A stretch of DNA of 64,000 nucleotides from Salinimicrobium sp050750585 (GCF_050750585.1 NZ_JBOJLM010000004.1:62001-126000), one strand, 5' to 3'; positions 49,464 to 59,743 are shown, counted from the stretch's first letter. The notes: generated from the letters alone by a model not told the origin. Program-made: numbers and translations.

Positions 49464-52397
49464 CTATTTTTTGATGGCATCATAAAGCACCTGATGGATT
49501 TCTGTACGGGTATTTAGGCTGTATAATCTATGATTATCGCGGGTAGGATGCACACGGTTAGAAAGAAATATATACAGTAAATCTACTTCAGGATCCATCC
49601 ACACCATAATACCTGTAAAACCGGTATGGCCAAAGCTGGCTGCCGATGCATCCTGCGCAGTGTTCCTGCTCTCTCCCTGCTCGTTGTAATGTGGCTTATC
49701 AAAACCCAGGGCCCTGTGATTATCTTTATTAGGAAAGGTGGTTTCTGTAAATTTCTGAAGCGTTTGCTCCTCTAAATATTGTTTACCCCCATAATTCCCG
49801 CCATTAAGATACATCTGTAACAGCTTTGCAAGGTCATTGGAATTGGCAAACAATCCGGCGTGGCCAGACACTCCCCCCAGCATTATAGCACCTTCATCGT
49901 GTACCGTGCCGTGAATGGGTTGCTGCCTGAATAAAAAGTCATTTTCTGTAGGCACAATCCTGTAAAGTGGCAACTGCGGATTAAAACCTACCGTAGTAGC
50001 TCCTAAAGGATTATAGAAGTTCTCCTGAAGAAAATCAGTAAAAGACAATTCGGTTCGACTTTCCACCACTCGTGGCGCAAGGATAAAGAAGAAATCTGAA
50101 TACACATACTCCTTCTTTTCACGTAAAGGAGAATTGCGTATTGCTTTTACGATCTTGTTTGGGTAATTCTTGTGCAGGTACATTCCTTCCTTAATTTTTA
50201 TGGGATAATCTTCAGAAGGTATTTTCTTAAAGGTCTTTCTCTTGTAACTGCCATTCTTTCTAAAAGTGTCTTTCCAGAAAGGGATCCAGGGTTGAAATCT
50301 CGCCTGGTGCGTTAAGATGTCATAAAACGGAATATCTGCCTTATTAGATCTTCGGAAAGATGGAAGATGATCGGCCAGTGTGCCATCCAATTTGAATTTC
50401 CCCTGCTCATACAATTCCATTAGCGCAGCCATTGAAGTTGAAATTTTTGTTACGGAAGCGAGATCATAAACATCATCCTTTTTTACGGTAACAGTATCAG
50501 AATAAGTATGGGTACCGTAAGCCTTGTGAAATATAACTTTTTGATCTTTCGCCACCAGAATCTGTGCTCCAGGAGTTGCTTTCATCTCCATGGCCAGGTT
50601 CATAAGCGAATCAATTCTTGTTTTTAAAATTTCTGAATCCATTCCTGCGGCTTCAGGAAGAGTATAACTAAACCGGATACCTCCTTCTACCTCCAGGCCG
50701 TCTCCGCCTTTAAATTTTTTCCCCACACTCACCGGAAGCTTTCCGTTAGCACCAAGTCCGCCAAAGATAAGCTGTGCTGCCACCTCCTGGGTTTCCTCAC
50801 TATCCTGATAAGCAACTACCAGGCCTGCAGCATCTTCAATTCCGTCAATTTTATTGAGTACGTATGGGTTCTTAAAAAAGGCAAAAATCGAGTTATCTTT
50901 TGAAGCCAATTCTTTTATGAGTTGCAACACATCTTCATTAAGTCGCAGGTTATTCCTCGGAAATTTGCTGAAGTCGTGAATTCCTGAAATTACCACATCG
51001 TAATTCTGAAGCTGGTCCTTCAGGGTTTGCACCATTAATTCTGAAGCGTCTGCCGGCAGATTAAAATGCGTAATTCCGGCATAAAGGTCAAGGGTTTCCT
51101 GGAAAACCGTTCTTTCCATAGTACCAAAAGAAACAGAAGCTATTCTCAAAGATTCCAGCTCCTGTACCGGGATAACATTGTTAGTATTTTTAAGAACAGT
51201 TAGCGAAGCCTCTGCCAGTTTTCGCTTAAGGTAAACTGCCTTTGGCGTGTTTATCTCTTCTAATATATTTTTTACTTCTACAGGTTCATAGTTATTGAGC
51301 CCCACCCACTGCTTAACTGCCAAAATCTTTCTTGCACGCGAATCAATTTCCTTTTGGGAAATAAGTCCCTGATTAACGGCTTTCCGAATTTCTGAAATAG
51401 CTTTTGAAACTTCCACAGTAAATTCCAAAAGATCATTCCCTGCAAGGATAGCATCTTTGTCTACAATCCCAGGTTCATTGCCTTCGGTCACACCTTTCAT
51501 GTTCATCGCATCGGTAACGATGAGGCCTTCAAAGCCCAGTTCCTCCTTTAAAAGGCCAGTAATGATAGGCTTAGATAAAGTAGAAGGAACCCCCGTAGAA
51601 TCAAGCGCTGGGATGTTTAAATGCGCTACCATAACCCCGCCTATCCCCGCTTTCATAACCTCTTTAAATGGATACAGCTCTAAAGAATCAAGTCTTACCA
51701 CCGGGTGGTTAATTTGCGGAAGCGAATAATGAGAATCTGTATCTGTATCTCCATGACCCGGAAAATGCTTCGCTGTGGGGAGCAGTTTTGCATCCTGCAT
51801 CCCCTGCATATAGGCAGTAGCTTTTCGCGCCACATTGTATTTGTCTTCCCCAAAAGATCGATAATTAATTACCGGATTATTCGGATTGTTATTCACATCT
51901 ACCACAGGTGCAAAATTGAGGTGCAGCCCTGTTCTTTTTATTTGCCTGCCCACTTCGGTGCCCAACTCGTAAATCAGGTCTTCCTCCTGAACCGCGCCCA
52001 AAGCCATTTGGAAAGGATAACTAATGGTACTATCAAGACGCATGCCCAGACCCCATTCGCCATCTATAGCTCCCAAAAGTGGCACTGTTGACACTTCCTG
52101 ATATTCATTCATCAGCTTCACCTGACTCTCAGGATCTCCCTGGAAAAATATGAGTCCGCCAATCTTTTGTTCGTTGATAAGTTTAAGAATTTCCTGCTTA
52201 TGGTCTTCGCCACGATTGGAATATGCCGCTACCATAATAAGTTGAGCAATGCGTTCATCTGGCGACAGCGTTGTCATCACAGAATCTACCCATTTGCTGT
52301 TTGTATATTTCAGAAATGGAGGTTTAGTGTTTTGAGCCTTTAGAGAAAGGTTGAACAAAAGGGCTACGACTAAGAGAAAGGGGGAAATTTTTGACAT
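49464..52397 (-). CDS. GH3 beta-N-acetylglucosaminidase fused to a beta-lactamase-type serine hydrolase
   Basis: ATG 52397 (MSKISPFLLVVALLFNLSLKAQ) gives 977 aa with a clear signal peptide; a frame extension upstream lacks one and overlaps nagX. The N-terminal GH3 domain (about 45-370) has the NagZ motif KHFPGHGDTDTDSHYSLP, whose Asp-His pair serves as acid/base; a second GH3-associated alpha/beta domain follows (about 400-560). The C-terminal beta-lactamase/penicillin-binding domain (about 590-970) has SVTK (SxxK) and a tyrosine motif near KKEYVYSDFFF. The fusion would cut GlcNAc-MurNAc and could hydrolyse a D-Ala peptide or ester. It fits peptidoglycan recycling in the periplasm. Confidence 0.92.
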   Translation of the reverse strand: MSKISPFLLVVALLFNLSLKAQNTKPPFLKYTNSKWVDSVMTTLSPDERIAQLIMVAAYSNRGEDHKQEILKLINEQKIGGLIFFQGDPESQVKLMNEYQEVSTVPLLGAIDGEWGLGMRLDSTISYPFQMALGAVQEEDLIYELGTEVGRQIKRTGLHLNFAPVVDVNNNPNNPVINYRSFGEDKYNVARKATAYMQGMQDAKLLPTAKHFPGHGDTDTDSHYSLPQINHPVVRLDSLELYPFKEVMKAGIGGVMVAHLNIPALDSTGVPSTLSKPIITGLLKEELGFEGLIVTDAMNMKGVTEGNEPGIVDKDAILAGNDLLEFTVEVSKAISEIRKAVNQGLISQKEIDSRARKILAVKQWVGLNNYEPVEVKNILEEINTPKAVYLKRKLAEASLTVLKNTNNVIPVQELESLRIASVSFGTMERTVFQETLDLYAGITHFNLPADASELMVQTLKDQLQNYDVVISGIHDFSKFPRNNLRLNEDVLQLIKELASKDNSIFAFFKNPYVLNKIDGIEDAAGLVVAYQDSEETQEVAAQLIFGGLGANGKLPVSVGKKFKGGDGLEVEGGIRFSYTLPEAAGMDSEILKTRIDSLMNLAMEMKATPGAQILVAKDQKVIFHKAYGTHTYSDTVTVKKDDVYDLASVTKISTSMAALMELYEQGKFKLDGTLADHLPSFRRSNKADIPFYDILTHQARFQPWIPFWKDTFRKNGSYKRKTFKKIPSEDYPIKIKEGMYLHKNYPNKIVKAIRNSPLREKKEYVYSDFFFILAPRVVESRTELSFTDFLQENFYNPLGATTVGFNPQLPLYRIVPTENDFLFRQQPIHGTVHDEGAIMLGGVSGHAGLFANSNDLAKLLQMYLNGGNYGGKQYLEEQTLQKFTETTFPNKDNHRALGFDKPHYNEQGESRNTAQDASAASFGHTGFTGIMVWMDPEVDLLYIFLSNRVHPTRDNHRLYSLNTRTEIHQVLYDAIKK

Positions 52398-52434
52398 TTT
52401 TGAGGTTCTATCTTTAAAAATATGGTGCGTGAAA

Positions 52435-53607
52435 TTACACCTTGATATAAATTCGTTTTTTATCCATCCAGTAGCCCATGAGCCACATGAGCAGCATATA
52501 ACAAACGGCAAAAAGCAGCGATGCATTATATGCTCCCAGCCAGCTAAGGAAAAAGTTATTATAAATCCAGCCTTTCATGGAAGCGCCATTGATCCAGATG
52601 ACGCTCATAAGCATCACAAAGACCCCTGACATTACAAAAATGAATAAAGGGTTTTTACCAAAGACTTCAAAGAAGTAGGTCCAGGATTTTAGCTTTACCA
52701 CTTCAATAATCCAAATAAGGAATCCAATAAGTACAAGACCCCAGCCAATGGTAAGAACCACATAAGAGCTGGTCCAGATTGGCTTATTGATTGGAAACAC
52801 CAGGTCCCATACCTCTCCCAAAATAACGAAAGCTATACCGGCTGCTACCAATTTCCATACTGTGGTAAAATTATTTCCAGATTTCTGAATAAAAATGCCG
52901 GCAACATATCCTGCAATAACATTAACTATAGCGGGCAAAGTGCTCAAAAGTCCTTCAGGATCGAATGGAAGACCAAAGCCACTATATAGATTTTCAGGAG
53001 AAAAGATCAATAAATCAAATTTAAACGCTGCATTACCTTCTTTGGAATAAGGGTTCCCGGCATCACCAAAATAATACATGATCCACCAATATAATAGGAG
53101 AATGCCAGCACTTATAATTATTGAACCTTTCAGTTTAAAATATTTTACGATTAGGGATCCAAAAAGGTAACAAAGAGCAATTCGCTGTAAGACTCCCATG
53201 ATACGCATTTCGGAAAGATCCTTTAAAACCAGCTCTCCACCCGACCGGTAAACAAAGGGGAAGGCGCTTAGAAAAAGACCTATAACGAAGATTTTAATGG
53301 TCCTTCTAAATACCTTTTTTAGAAATACAGAATCAGGTTGCGCATCAAATTTGCGCATACTAAAGCTCATGGCATTACCCACCACGAACAAAAAGCTGGG
53401 AAAAACTAAATCTGTAATTGTGAATCCATGCCAGGCAGCATGTTTAAAAGGAGCGTAAATGGTGCTCCAGCTTCCGGGGGTATTTACCAGCACCATGAGT
53501 GCAACAGTTAGACCCCTTAATACATCTAGTGCCAAAAATCTTTGGCCGCGGTTGGGTTTAAAAATAGTTTTTTCTTCCCCAGACTTTGTTATATTAAGGC
53601 TTTCCAT
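52435..53607 (-). CDS. nagX: NagX-like acyltransferase (DUF5009, heparan-alpha-glucosaminide N-acetyltransferase type)
   Basis: The 390-aa protein has about ten membrane helices and the family start RFLALDVLRGLTVALMVLVN and a His in FKHAAWHGFTITDLVFP. Relatives are the human lysosomal HGSNAT and bacterial NagX, which are thought to acetylate or transport amino sugars at the membrane. It is the first gene of the minus-strand operon, 37 bp before the GH3 fusion, and is divergent from the ROK regulator; a 41-bp inverted repeat lies just upstream of its ATG (53607). Confidence 0.88.
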   Translation of the reverse strand: MESLNITKSGEEKTIFKPNRGQRFLALDVLRGLTVALMVLVNTPGSWSTIYAPFKHAAWHGFTITDLVFPSFLFVVGNAMSFSMRKFDAQPDSVFLKKVFRRTIKIFVIGLFLSAFPFVYRSGGELVLKDLSEMRIMGVLQRIALCYLFGSLIVKYFKLKGSIIISAGILLLYWWIMYYFGDAGNPYSKEGNAAFKFDLLIFSPENLYSGFGLPFDPEGLLSTLPAIVNVIAGYVAGIFIQKSGNNFTTVWKLVAAGIAFVILGEVWDLVFPINKPIWTSSYVVLTIGWGLVLIGFLIWIIEVVKLKSWTYFFEVFGKNPLFIFVMSGVFVMLMSVIWINGASMKGWIYNNFFLSWLGAYNASLLFAVCYMLLMWLMGYWMDKKRIYIKV

Positions 53608-53620
53608 AAGTGGGTTTAAC

Positions 53621-53661
53621 CATTATTTACACCTACTTCTTCAGAAGTTTTGTAAATAATG
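53621..53661. promoter_or_regulatory. 41-bp inverted repeat, likely ROK-regulator operator
   Basis: CATTATTTACA (53621-53631) and TGTAAATAATG (53651-53661) are perfect 11-bp inverted arms; inside them ACTTCT (53635-53640) and AGAAGT (53643-53648) form a second inverted pair. The site begins 14 bp before nagX. ROK/NagC regulators bind AT-rich TTATTT-type palindromes. As an RNA hairpin it could also act in the nagX leader. Confidence 0.65.
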
Positions 53662-53806
53662 TGGATTTAATCTCAGCATAAAAATATAAATTTTTATTAA
53701 ATAAAATAACTTTTATAAAAATTTTGATTAAGTTCTTTGGTTGTAACCTCTTTTTATTCTACTTTTAATTTTCAATCATCCTGCTTAAAGCAGCTTCTAA
53801 AATTCT

Positions 53807-55060
53807 ATGAAAATCGACGAACTTTTTATTAAAAGCGAAGAGCTAACCAGTAACGTAGAGCGAAAAAAACACCTTCAGAAAATAAAGATCTTAAAGAATC
53901 TCTATTTTGAAGGCCCAAAAACCAACACCGAGATCTGTGAGCAATTCAATATTAGCTCACCAACATCTATAAGACTTCTCAATCAACTTATAGATGAAGG
54001 TTGGGTAAAGAAAAGCGGTAGAGGAAAATCTGCAGGTGGGCGTAAGCCCGATCTTTACAAACTTGAAGGCAATAGCTTTTATGTAATGGGAATTCAACTG
54101 GAAAGATCCAGGCTCAAAATTGCCATTTTTGACAACCACAATAAGAAAGTAGCCGATTTTAAAGATCTATTTGAGCTGGAGAGCGGGGAAGGATTAGTTG
54201 AACATATTTTTGAGGAAGCCAATAAACTTATAAAAACTGCGGGCATAGACATAGACAAGCTCCTGGGAATAGGAATAAGTATGCCGGGACTGGTATCTTC
54301 AAAAGAAGGAAGGAATTTCACTTATTTCATCAAAGAAGAGGAATCTGAATCTCTTGAAAACATCCTGGAGCGCAAATTCAACAAGCCTATCTTTATTCTG
54401 AATGATGCAAAAAGTGCCTGTGTGGCTGAATCCAATTTTGGAATGGCCACTAATCGCGAGAATGTCCTTGTGATTTCTATGGACTGGGGGATTGGCCTTG
54501 GAGTCATTATTGACGGGAAGGTCTATCAGGGTTCGTCGGGTTTTGCCGGTGAATTTGGACATATACCCTTGATCGATGACGGACAGTTGTGCCACTGTGG
54601 TAAAAGAGGTTGTTTGGAAACCGTAGCTTCGGGCCTGGCTTTAACGAGAATGGCACAGGAAGGAATAAGAGCCGGAGAAAGTACCAGTTTAAACCTGCTT
54701 TCTCAAGAAGACCTAAAGAATCTACAGCCCGAAAAGATCATTGAAGCTGCCAATATGGGAGATCAATTTTCAATAAATATACTTTCAAAAGTGGGGATCA
54801 ACCTGGGAAAAGGCCTGGCTATTCTCATTCAGCTCTTCAACCCCGAACTCATCATTCTTGAAGGCAAATTTGCTAAGGCCAGCCAATTCATTACAATTCC
54901 TATTCAACAATCTATAAATACTTATTGTATGGCGCAATTGAGAGAAAAAACTCAAATCTCTCTTTCTAACCTGGGTGAAGATTCGGTTCTCCTGGGGTCG
55001 GTGGCCACAGTGATGGAAAATATTTTTGGCAACCAGATCAGCCTTATAAACAATCATTAA
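53807..55060 (+). CDS. ROK-family transcriptional regulator (NagC-like)
   Basis: The 417-aa protein has an N-terminal winged helix (about 20-85, NTEICEQFNISSPTSIRLLNQ) and a ROK sugar-kinase-like domain (about 90-400). The ROK zinc motif GHIPLIDDGQLCHCGKRGCLE is intact, and the ATP-site asparagine-aspartate NDAKSA is present. Members sense GlcNAc-6-P or related sugars and repress uptake and breakdown genes. It is located between the nagX/GH3 operon and nagB, and 38 bp before nagB, so it should control both divergent operons. Confidence 0.93.
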   Translation: MKIDELFIKSEELTSNVERKKHLQKIKILKNLYFEGPKTNTEICEQFNISSPTSIRLLNQLIDEGWVKKSGRGKSAGGRKPDLYKLEGNSFYVMGIQLERSRLKIAIFDNHNKKVADFKDLFELESGEGLVEHIFEEANKLIKTAGIDIDKLLGIGISMPGLVSSKEGRNFTYFIKEEESESLENILERKFNKPIFILNDAKSACVAESNFGMATNRENVLVISMDWGIGLGVIIDGKVYQGSSGFAGEFGHIPLIDDGQLCHCGKRGCLETVASGLALTRMAQEGIRAGESTSLNLLSQEDLKNLQPEKIIEAANMGDQFSINILSKVGINLGKGLAILIQLFNPELIILEGKFAKASQFITIPIQQSINTYCMAQLREKTQISLSNLGEDSVLLGSVATVMENIFGNQISLINNH

Positions 55061-55098
55061 ACTGAAATATCATATTACATTATACCTCTACAAATACT

Positions 55099-57018
55099 AT
55101 GGCAAGATTAAATCTTCTTGAAGAAACACGTTTTGAAAAAGTTCCCGTTAGTGTCTATGACAATGCACATATTGCCTCCCTTAAAGTTGCCGATCGCATT
55201 ACCAACCTGATAAAAAGAAAACAGGATCGGGGAGAAATGGCTGTATTAGGCCTGGCAACGGGAGCTACTCCGGTACAGGTTTATGAAGAACTGGTGCGCC
55301 GTCACAAGGAAGACGGCCTTAGTTTCCAAAATGTCATCACCTTTAACCTTGACGAGTACTACCCCATGAATCCTGAGTCACGGCAGAGTTACGTGACTTT
55401 TATGAAAGAAAATCTCTTTGATCATATTGATATCAAAAAGGAGAACATCCATATTCCTGATGGTACACTTGAAAAAGAAGAGATTGCAGATTTCTGTATT
55501 GCGTATGAGAACCAGATAGAAGCACTGGGAGGGTTAGACTTACAAATACTGGGGATAGGTAGAACCGGGCATATAGGTTTCAACGAACCAGGATCGGCCC
55601 CTAACTCCGGAACAAGACTTGTAACGCTTGACGATCTTACCAGACGGGATGCATCGCGGGATTTTGGAGGAAAAGAAAATGTTCCTACCAAAGCCATCAC
55701 GATGGGAATTGGAACCATTTTTAAGGCCAAGGAGATCATCCTTATGGCCTGGAACAGGAAAAAAGCTTCTATCATTAAAAAGGCAGTAGAAGGAGAAATT
55801 TCAGGCGACGTTCCTGCCACTTACCTGCAGCTTTCAGAAAATACTGAGTTTGTCCTCGATCATGATGCCGCTGCCGAACTAACCCGTTTCAATACTCCGT
55901 GGCTGGTAAAAGACTGTAGCTGGGATGATGATCTTATTCGTAAAGCAGTCATCTGGCTTTCGGCTGAAGTCAATAAACCCATTCTGAAGTTGACCGATGA
56001 AGATTATAACACTCATGGAATGGCGCAGTTGGCTACAGAAAAAGGGCCGGCCTATAACATAAATATCAACGTTTTTAATCAGCTGCAGCACACTATTACG
56101 GGATGGCCGGGTGGAAAACCCAATGCCGACGATTCACAGCGTCCCGAAAGAGCTGAACCTGCTCAAAAACGCTCCCTTATTTTCTCCCCTCATCCAGATG
56201 ATGATGTGATCTCTATGGGAGGAACTTTTATTAGACTGGTAGATCAGGGACATGATGTGCACGTGGCTTATCAAACCTCTGGCAATACTGCCGTTTGGGA
56301 CACCGACGTTTTGCGTTATGTGGAATTTGCGATTGACTTCAACAAAAGTATTGGAGAAGACAGCAGCAAACTGGAAAAGATCTACGATGAAATGCGGAAT
56401 TTCCTTAAGACCAAACAGCCAAACCAATTAGACCTTCCTGAAATAAGGGATGTAAAAGGATTTATAAGAAAGACAGAAGCTATCGCAGGAGCGCGTTATG
56501 CAGGATTGCAAGATGACAATATCCATTTTATGGCACTACCATTCTATGAAACCGGAAAAACGGTGAAAAACCCTCCCACAGATGAAGATGTGAGAATTAC
56601 CATGGACTTGCTGAAGAAAGTAAAGCCACACCAGGTTTTTGCAGCAGGAGATTTTGCCGATCCACACGGCACCCACCTGGTATGTTTTAATATTGTGGTA
56701 GAAGCCTTAAAGCGACTAAAAGAAACTGAAGACTGGATCAAAGATACCTGGCTATGGTTGTACCGTGGTGCATGGCATGAATTTGAAACTCATGAAGTTC
56801 AAATGGCAGTTCCTTTATCACCTCAGGAAGTGCAAAGAAAACGCGATGCGATTTTCCAGCACCAGTCACAAAAAGACCGTCCTGTATTCCCGGGAGATGA
56901 CGAAAGAGAATTCTGGCAAAGAGCAGAAGATAGAAATCGTGAAACAGCAAAGGCTTACCACAAGTTAGGCCTTGCAAATTACGAAGCCATGGAAGCCTTT
57001 GTCAAGTGGCAGTTTTAA
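55099..57018 (+). CDS. nagB: Glucosamine-6-phosphate deaminase fused to a PIG-L/LmbE-type deacetylase
   Basis: The 639-aa chain has an N-terminal NagB domain (about 10-265; GIGRTGHIGFNEPGS and the LDEYYPM motif) and a C-terminal GlcNAc-PI de-N-acetylase-type domain (about 370-620) with the zinc motif SPHPDDDVISMGG and ADPHGTHL. NagB converts glucosamine-6-P to fructose-6-P and ammonia. The second domain would remove acetyl from GlcNAc or its phosphate, so one protein could supply both NagA- and NagB-type steps. This fusion is typical of Bacteroidetes. It is cytosolic and encoded downstream of the ROK regulator. Confidence 0.94.
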   Translation: MARLNLLEETRFEKVPVSVYDNAHIASLKVADRITNLIKRKQDRGEMAVLGLATGATPVQVYEELVRRHKEDGLSFQNVITFNLDEYYPMNPESRQSYVTFMKENLFDHIDIKKENIHIPDGTLEKEEIADFCIAYENQIEALGGLDLQILGIGRTGHIGFNEPGSAPNSGTRLVTLDDLTRRDASRDFGGKENVPTKAITMGIGTIFKAKEIILMAWNRKKASIIKKAVEGEISGDVPATYLQLSENTEFVLDHDAAAELTRFNTPWLVKDCSWDDDLIRKAVIWLSAEVNKPILKLTDEDYNTHGMAQLATEKGPAYNININVFNQLQHTITGWPGGKPNADDSQRPERAEPAQKRSLIFSPHPDDDVISMGGTFIRLVDQGHDVHVAYQTSGNTAVWDTDVLRYVEFAIDFNKSIGEDSSKLEKIYDEMRNFLKTKQPNQLDLPEIRDVKGFIRKTEAIAGARYAGLQDDNIHFMALPFYETGKTVKNPPTDEDVRITMDLLKKVKPHQVFAAGDFADPHGTHLVCFNIVVEALKRLKETEDWIKDTWLWLYRGAWHEFETHEVQMAVPLSPQEVQRKRDAIFQHQSQKDRPVFPGDDEREFWQRAEDRNRETAKAYHKLGLANYEAMEAFVKWQF

Positions 57019-57019
57019 G

Positions 57020-57943
57020 ATGAGAAAAAATCATTTAATCTGGGTTGGTACCCTCCTGTTATCCCTACTAATAGGTTGCGGTACCAACCCTTATTCAAAA
57101 ACCAACCGCGCACATAAAAAGCAGGCCCGGGAATATGCACGGAATTTAAAAACATTTCCGCAGCAACATTCAGATGACACACTGCTGGATTATGGCCCCT
57201 ATCCTGTTGGCACTACGAATTTTAGTCTGCGAAAACCAAATTACGTGATCATTCATCACACCGCACAAAATTCTGTTGATCATACCTTAAAAACCTTTAC
57301 CCTTCGCCGCACTTCTGTAAGTTCTCATTACGTTATTGGTCGTGACGGCAAAATTTACCAAATGCTCAACGATTTCTACCGCGGGTGGCATGCTGGCGCA
57401 GGGAAATGGGGTAATGATACAGATCTTAACTCCTCCTCTATTGGTATAGAACTAGATAATAATGGCTTTGAACCCTTTGCCGATGCTCAAATTGAAAGCC
57501 TTATAGAGTTATTGAGTGTTCTTAAAGAAAGACACAACATACCCACACCAAATTTTATTGGTCACGCAGATATTGCCCCCGGCAGAAAAGTAGATCCAAA
57601 CCCTAATTTTCCTTGGGAGAAATTGGCTAAAAAAGGTTTTGGCTACTGGTATGATGATATTGAGGTGGAACCAAAAGTAATTGGAGATAGCCTTGTACCG
57701 GGAAATAAGATCAGGGAGATTGATCTTAATGGAAGTGAAATTGCGCAAGAAGGTAAAGAAACAGATTCCCTTCACCTAACAATAGATCCAAAACTCGCCC
57801 TGCGGGTAATTGGTTATGATGTTAGTGATTTAGATGCAGCTATTCAATCTTTTAAGATCCATTTTATTCAAAAGGACATCAATTCTGAATTAACAGACGA
57901 GGACCTTAAGATCCTTTATAATCTTTATCAAAAATACTTTTAA
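57020..57943 (+). CDS. N-acetylmuramoyl-L-alanine amidase lipoprotein
   Basis: ATG 57020 (MRKNHLIWVGTLLLSLLIGC) starts one base after the nagB stop; a longer frame would overlap nagB. The lipoprotein signal ends at LIGC. The 307-aa protein has an Amidase_2/PGRP domain (about 65-210) with zinc ligands His in VIIHHTAQ and in FIGHADIAPGRKVDPNP, and the catalytic-region motif SSHYVIGRDG. It should cleave the MurNAc-L-Ala bond outside the inner membrane. The C-terminal 100 residues look like a peptidoglycan-binding helix set. Confidence 0.9.
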   Translation: MRKNHLIWVGTLLLSLLIGCGTNPYSKTNRAHKKQAREYARNLKTFPQQHSDDTLLDYGPYPVGTTNFSLRKPNYVIIHHTAQNSVDHTLKTFTLRRTSVSSHYVIGRDGKIYQMLNDFYRGWHAGAGKWGNDTDLNSSSIGIELDNNGFEPFADAQIESLIELLSVLKERHNIPTPNFIGHADIAPGRKVDPNPNFPWEKLAKKGFGYWYDDIEVEPKVIGDSLVPGNKIREIDLNGSEIAQEGKETDSLHLTIDPKLALRVIGYDVSDLDAAIQSFKIHFIQKDINSELTDEDLKILYNLYQKYF

Positions 57944-57946
57944 AAA

Positions 57947-59728
57947 ATGCGATTTCAAGCTCTCTTTTTTGCCTTAGTGGTTCAACTCCTTATTAGTAAC
58001 TCTGCCACGGCGCAAATAGAGGTAGAAGGTATAGACATTATAACCCGAAAGGAATGGCAGGCCAACCCTCCAAAAATGGAAGTTATCCGGCACATTCCCC
58101 GTATGATCACTATTCACCACACGGGCACATTTCAGAATAAAGATCGCAGTACTTCAGAAAAGCTACAGGCCCTTCAGAAGTTTTCCTACAGTGAAGGAGC
58201 TTTGGGGGACGGAACACCTAAAAAGCCGTGGCCCGATGTGCCATACCACTTTTACATTGGTGTTGATGGCAGTGTAGCTGAAGGAAGGGAGCTTGAGTAT
58301 CAGGGAGATTCCAATACCAATTATAACCTCAACGGCCATGCATTGGTTGTAGTAGAGGGAAATTTCAACCAGGAAAAGATCAACGACAAACAAGTAGAGA
58401 ACCTCGAAAAACTTGTACTGGCTATAGCTGAGAAATATAAAATCCCTGCAGAAGCTATTTCAGGACACAAAGATCAGGCAGAGACTACCTGCCCGGGCAC
58501 AGACCTCTACCGGCTGTTGCCTGCGCTTAGAAAAAAGGTGGAGGACTTACACAATCCCCGGGTAAAAATTGGGGCCGAGCAACTTTTTTCTCCGGCCTTT
58601 GCTCACCTGGTAAAAGGAAAAAGAGTGGGGCTGGTTACAAATCATACCGGATTATTACCTGATGGCACTCACCTTATCGACTTGTTGAATGACCATCCAG
58701 ATGTTGAATTAAATATACTCTTTGGCCCCGAGCATGGATTGAGAGGTGAAGAAGATACTCATGTTGCCAATGGTACAGACAACAAAACAGGACTCCCTAT
58801 TATTTCTCTCTACGGAAAAACACGGAAACCCACTCCCGAAATGCTAGAGCAGGTAGATGTGGTTGTATTTGATATTCAGGATATAGGAGCCCGATATTAT
58901 ACCTATATTAAAACTATGCTCCTGGTACAGGAAGCAGCTGCCGAAAATGACAAATCTTTCATTGTTCTTGACCGTCCCAATGCTATTTCCGCCACTTATG
59001 TTTATGGGCCGGTGGGCAAAGCACTTGATGCGGAAAAAGGTATAGGTGTTATTCCTGTTACTCACGGAATGACGATAGGAGAACTCGCCATGATGTACAA
59101 TGGTGAAAGGGAAGAAAAAGGTTTAAAAAAGGCAAATTTAACAGTGGTTCCCCTTCAGAATTATAAAAGGAATCAGTGGTATGACGAAACAGGATTACCG
59201 TGGGTAAAGCCTTCTCCCAATATGCTCATGCTGCAAACAGCAGTAGTCTATCCCGCTACCTGCCTCCTTGAAGGCACAGAATATTCTGAAGCGCGTGGTA
59301 CTCTCTATCCATTTGAACGTATTGGGGCACCATGGGTAAAAGGCCGGGAATTAGCCGATCAATTGAACAGTTATAAATTAAAAGGTGTTGATTTTCGCCC
59401 CGTCATGTTTATGCCCGACAGTATTGTTGACGGAATTAAGATCTATCCTCCAAAGTTTCTGGGAGAGCAGGTAAATGGGGTGGAAATGCTCGTAACAGAT
59501 CGTGACATTTTTAAATCGACCGAAGCCGGCGTCTATATTCTGCATGCTCTAAAAACCCTTTATCCTGAAAAAATGGCGTGGCGGCAACCTCGTCTCGACG
59601 GACTTTTAGGAACTTCTGAAGTGCGTGAGATGCTCGACGCAGGAAATTCACCTGAAGAAATTATTGCGAAATGGAAAAATGGCCTGGAAAGCTTCAGGCA
59701 AAAAAGAGCACAATACCTACTGTACTAA
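57947..59728 (+). CDS. namZ: Amidase fused to exo-beta-N-acetylmuramidase (NamZ, DUF1343)
   Basis: The 593-aa protein has a signal peptide (about 1-22), an Amidase_2 domain (about 30-195; His in MITIHHTGTF, and GHKDQAETTCPGTDLY) and a DUF1343 domain (about 210-593; VGLVTNHTGL, LFGPEHGLRGEEDTH, VFDIQDIGARYYTY). NamZ enzymes (GH171) remove MurNAc from the non-reducing ends of peptidoglycan. Fusing the peptide-stripping and MurNAc-releasing steps makes sense because NamZ needs peptide-free ends. It starts 3 bp after the first amidase gene. Confidence 0.93.
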   Translation: MRFQALFFALVVQLLISNSATAQIEVEGIDIITRKEWQANPPKMEVIRHIPRMITIHHTGTFQNKDRSTSEKLQALQKFSYSEGALGDGTPKKPWPDVPYHFYIGVDGSVAEGRELEYQGDSNTNYNLNGHALVVVEGNFNQEKINDKQVENLEKLVLAIAEKYKIPAEAISGHKDQAETTCPGTDLYRLLPALRKKVEDLHNPRVKIGAEQLFSPAFAHLVKGKRVGLVTNHTGLLPDGTHLIDLLNDHPDVELNILFGPEHGLRGEEDTHVANGTDNKTGLPIISLYGKTRKPTPEMLEQVDVVVFDIQDIGARYYTYIKTMLLVQEAAAENDKSFIVLDRPNAISATYVYGPVGKALDAEKGIGVIPVTHGMTIGELAMMYNGEREEKGLKKANLTVVPLQNYKRNQWYDETGLPWVKPSPNMLMLQTAVVYPATCLLEGTEYSEARGTLYPFERIGAPWVKGRELADQLNSYKLKGVDFRPVMFMPDSIVDGIKIYPPKFLGEQVNGVEMLVTDRDIFKSTEAGVYILHALKTLYPEKMAWRQPRLDGLLGTSEVREMLDAGNSPEEIIAKWKNGLESFRQKRAQYLLY

Positions 59729-59743
59729 CTTTAAACTACTGGA

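Noticed and set aside
52398..52526. Upstream extension of the GH3-beta-lactamase protein
   Set aside because: It runs into the nagX gene and has no signal peptide at its start, whereas ATG 52397 begins a clear signal peptide.
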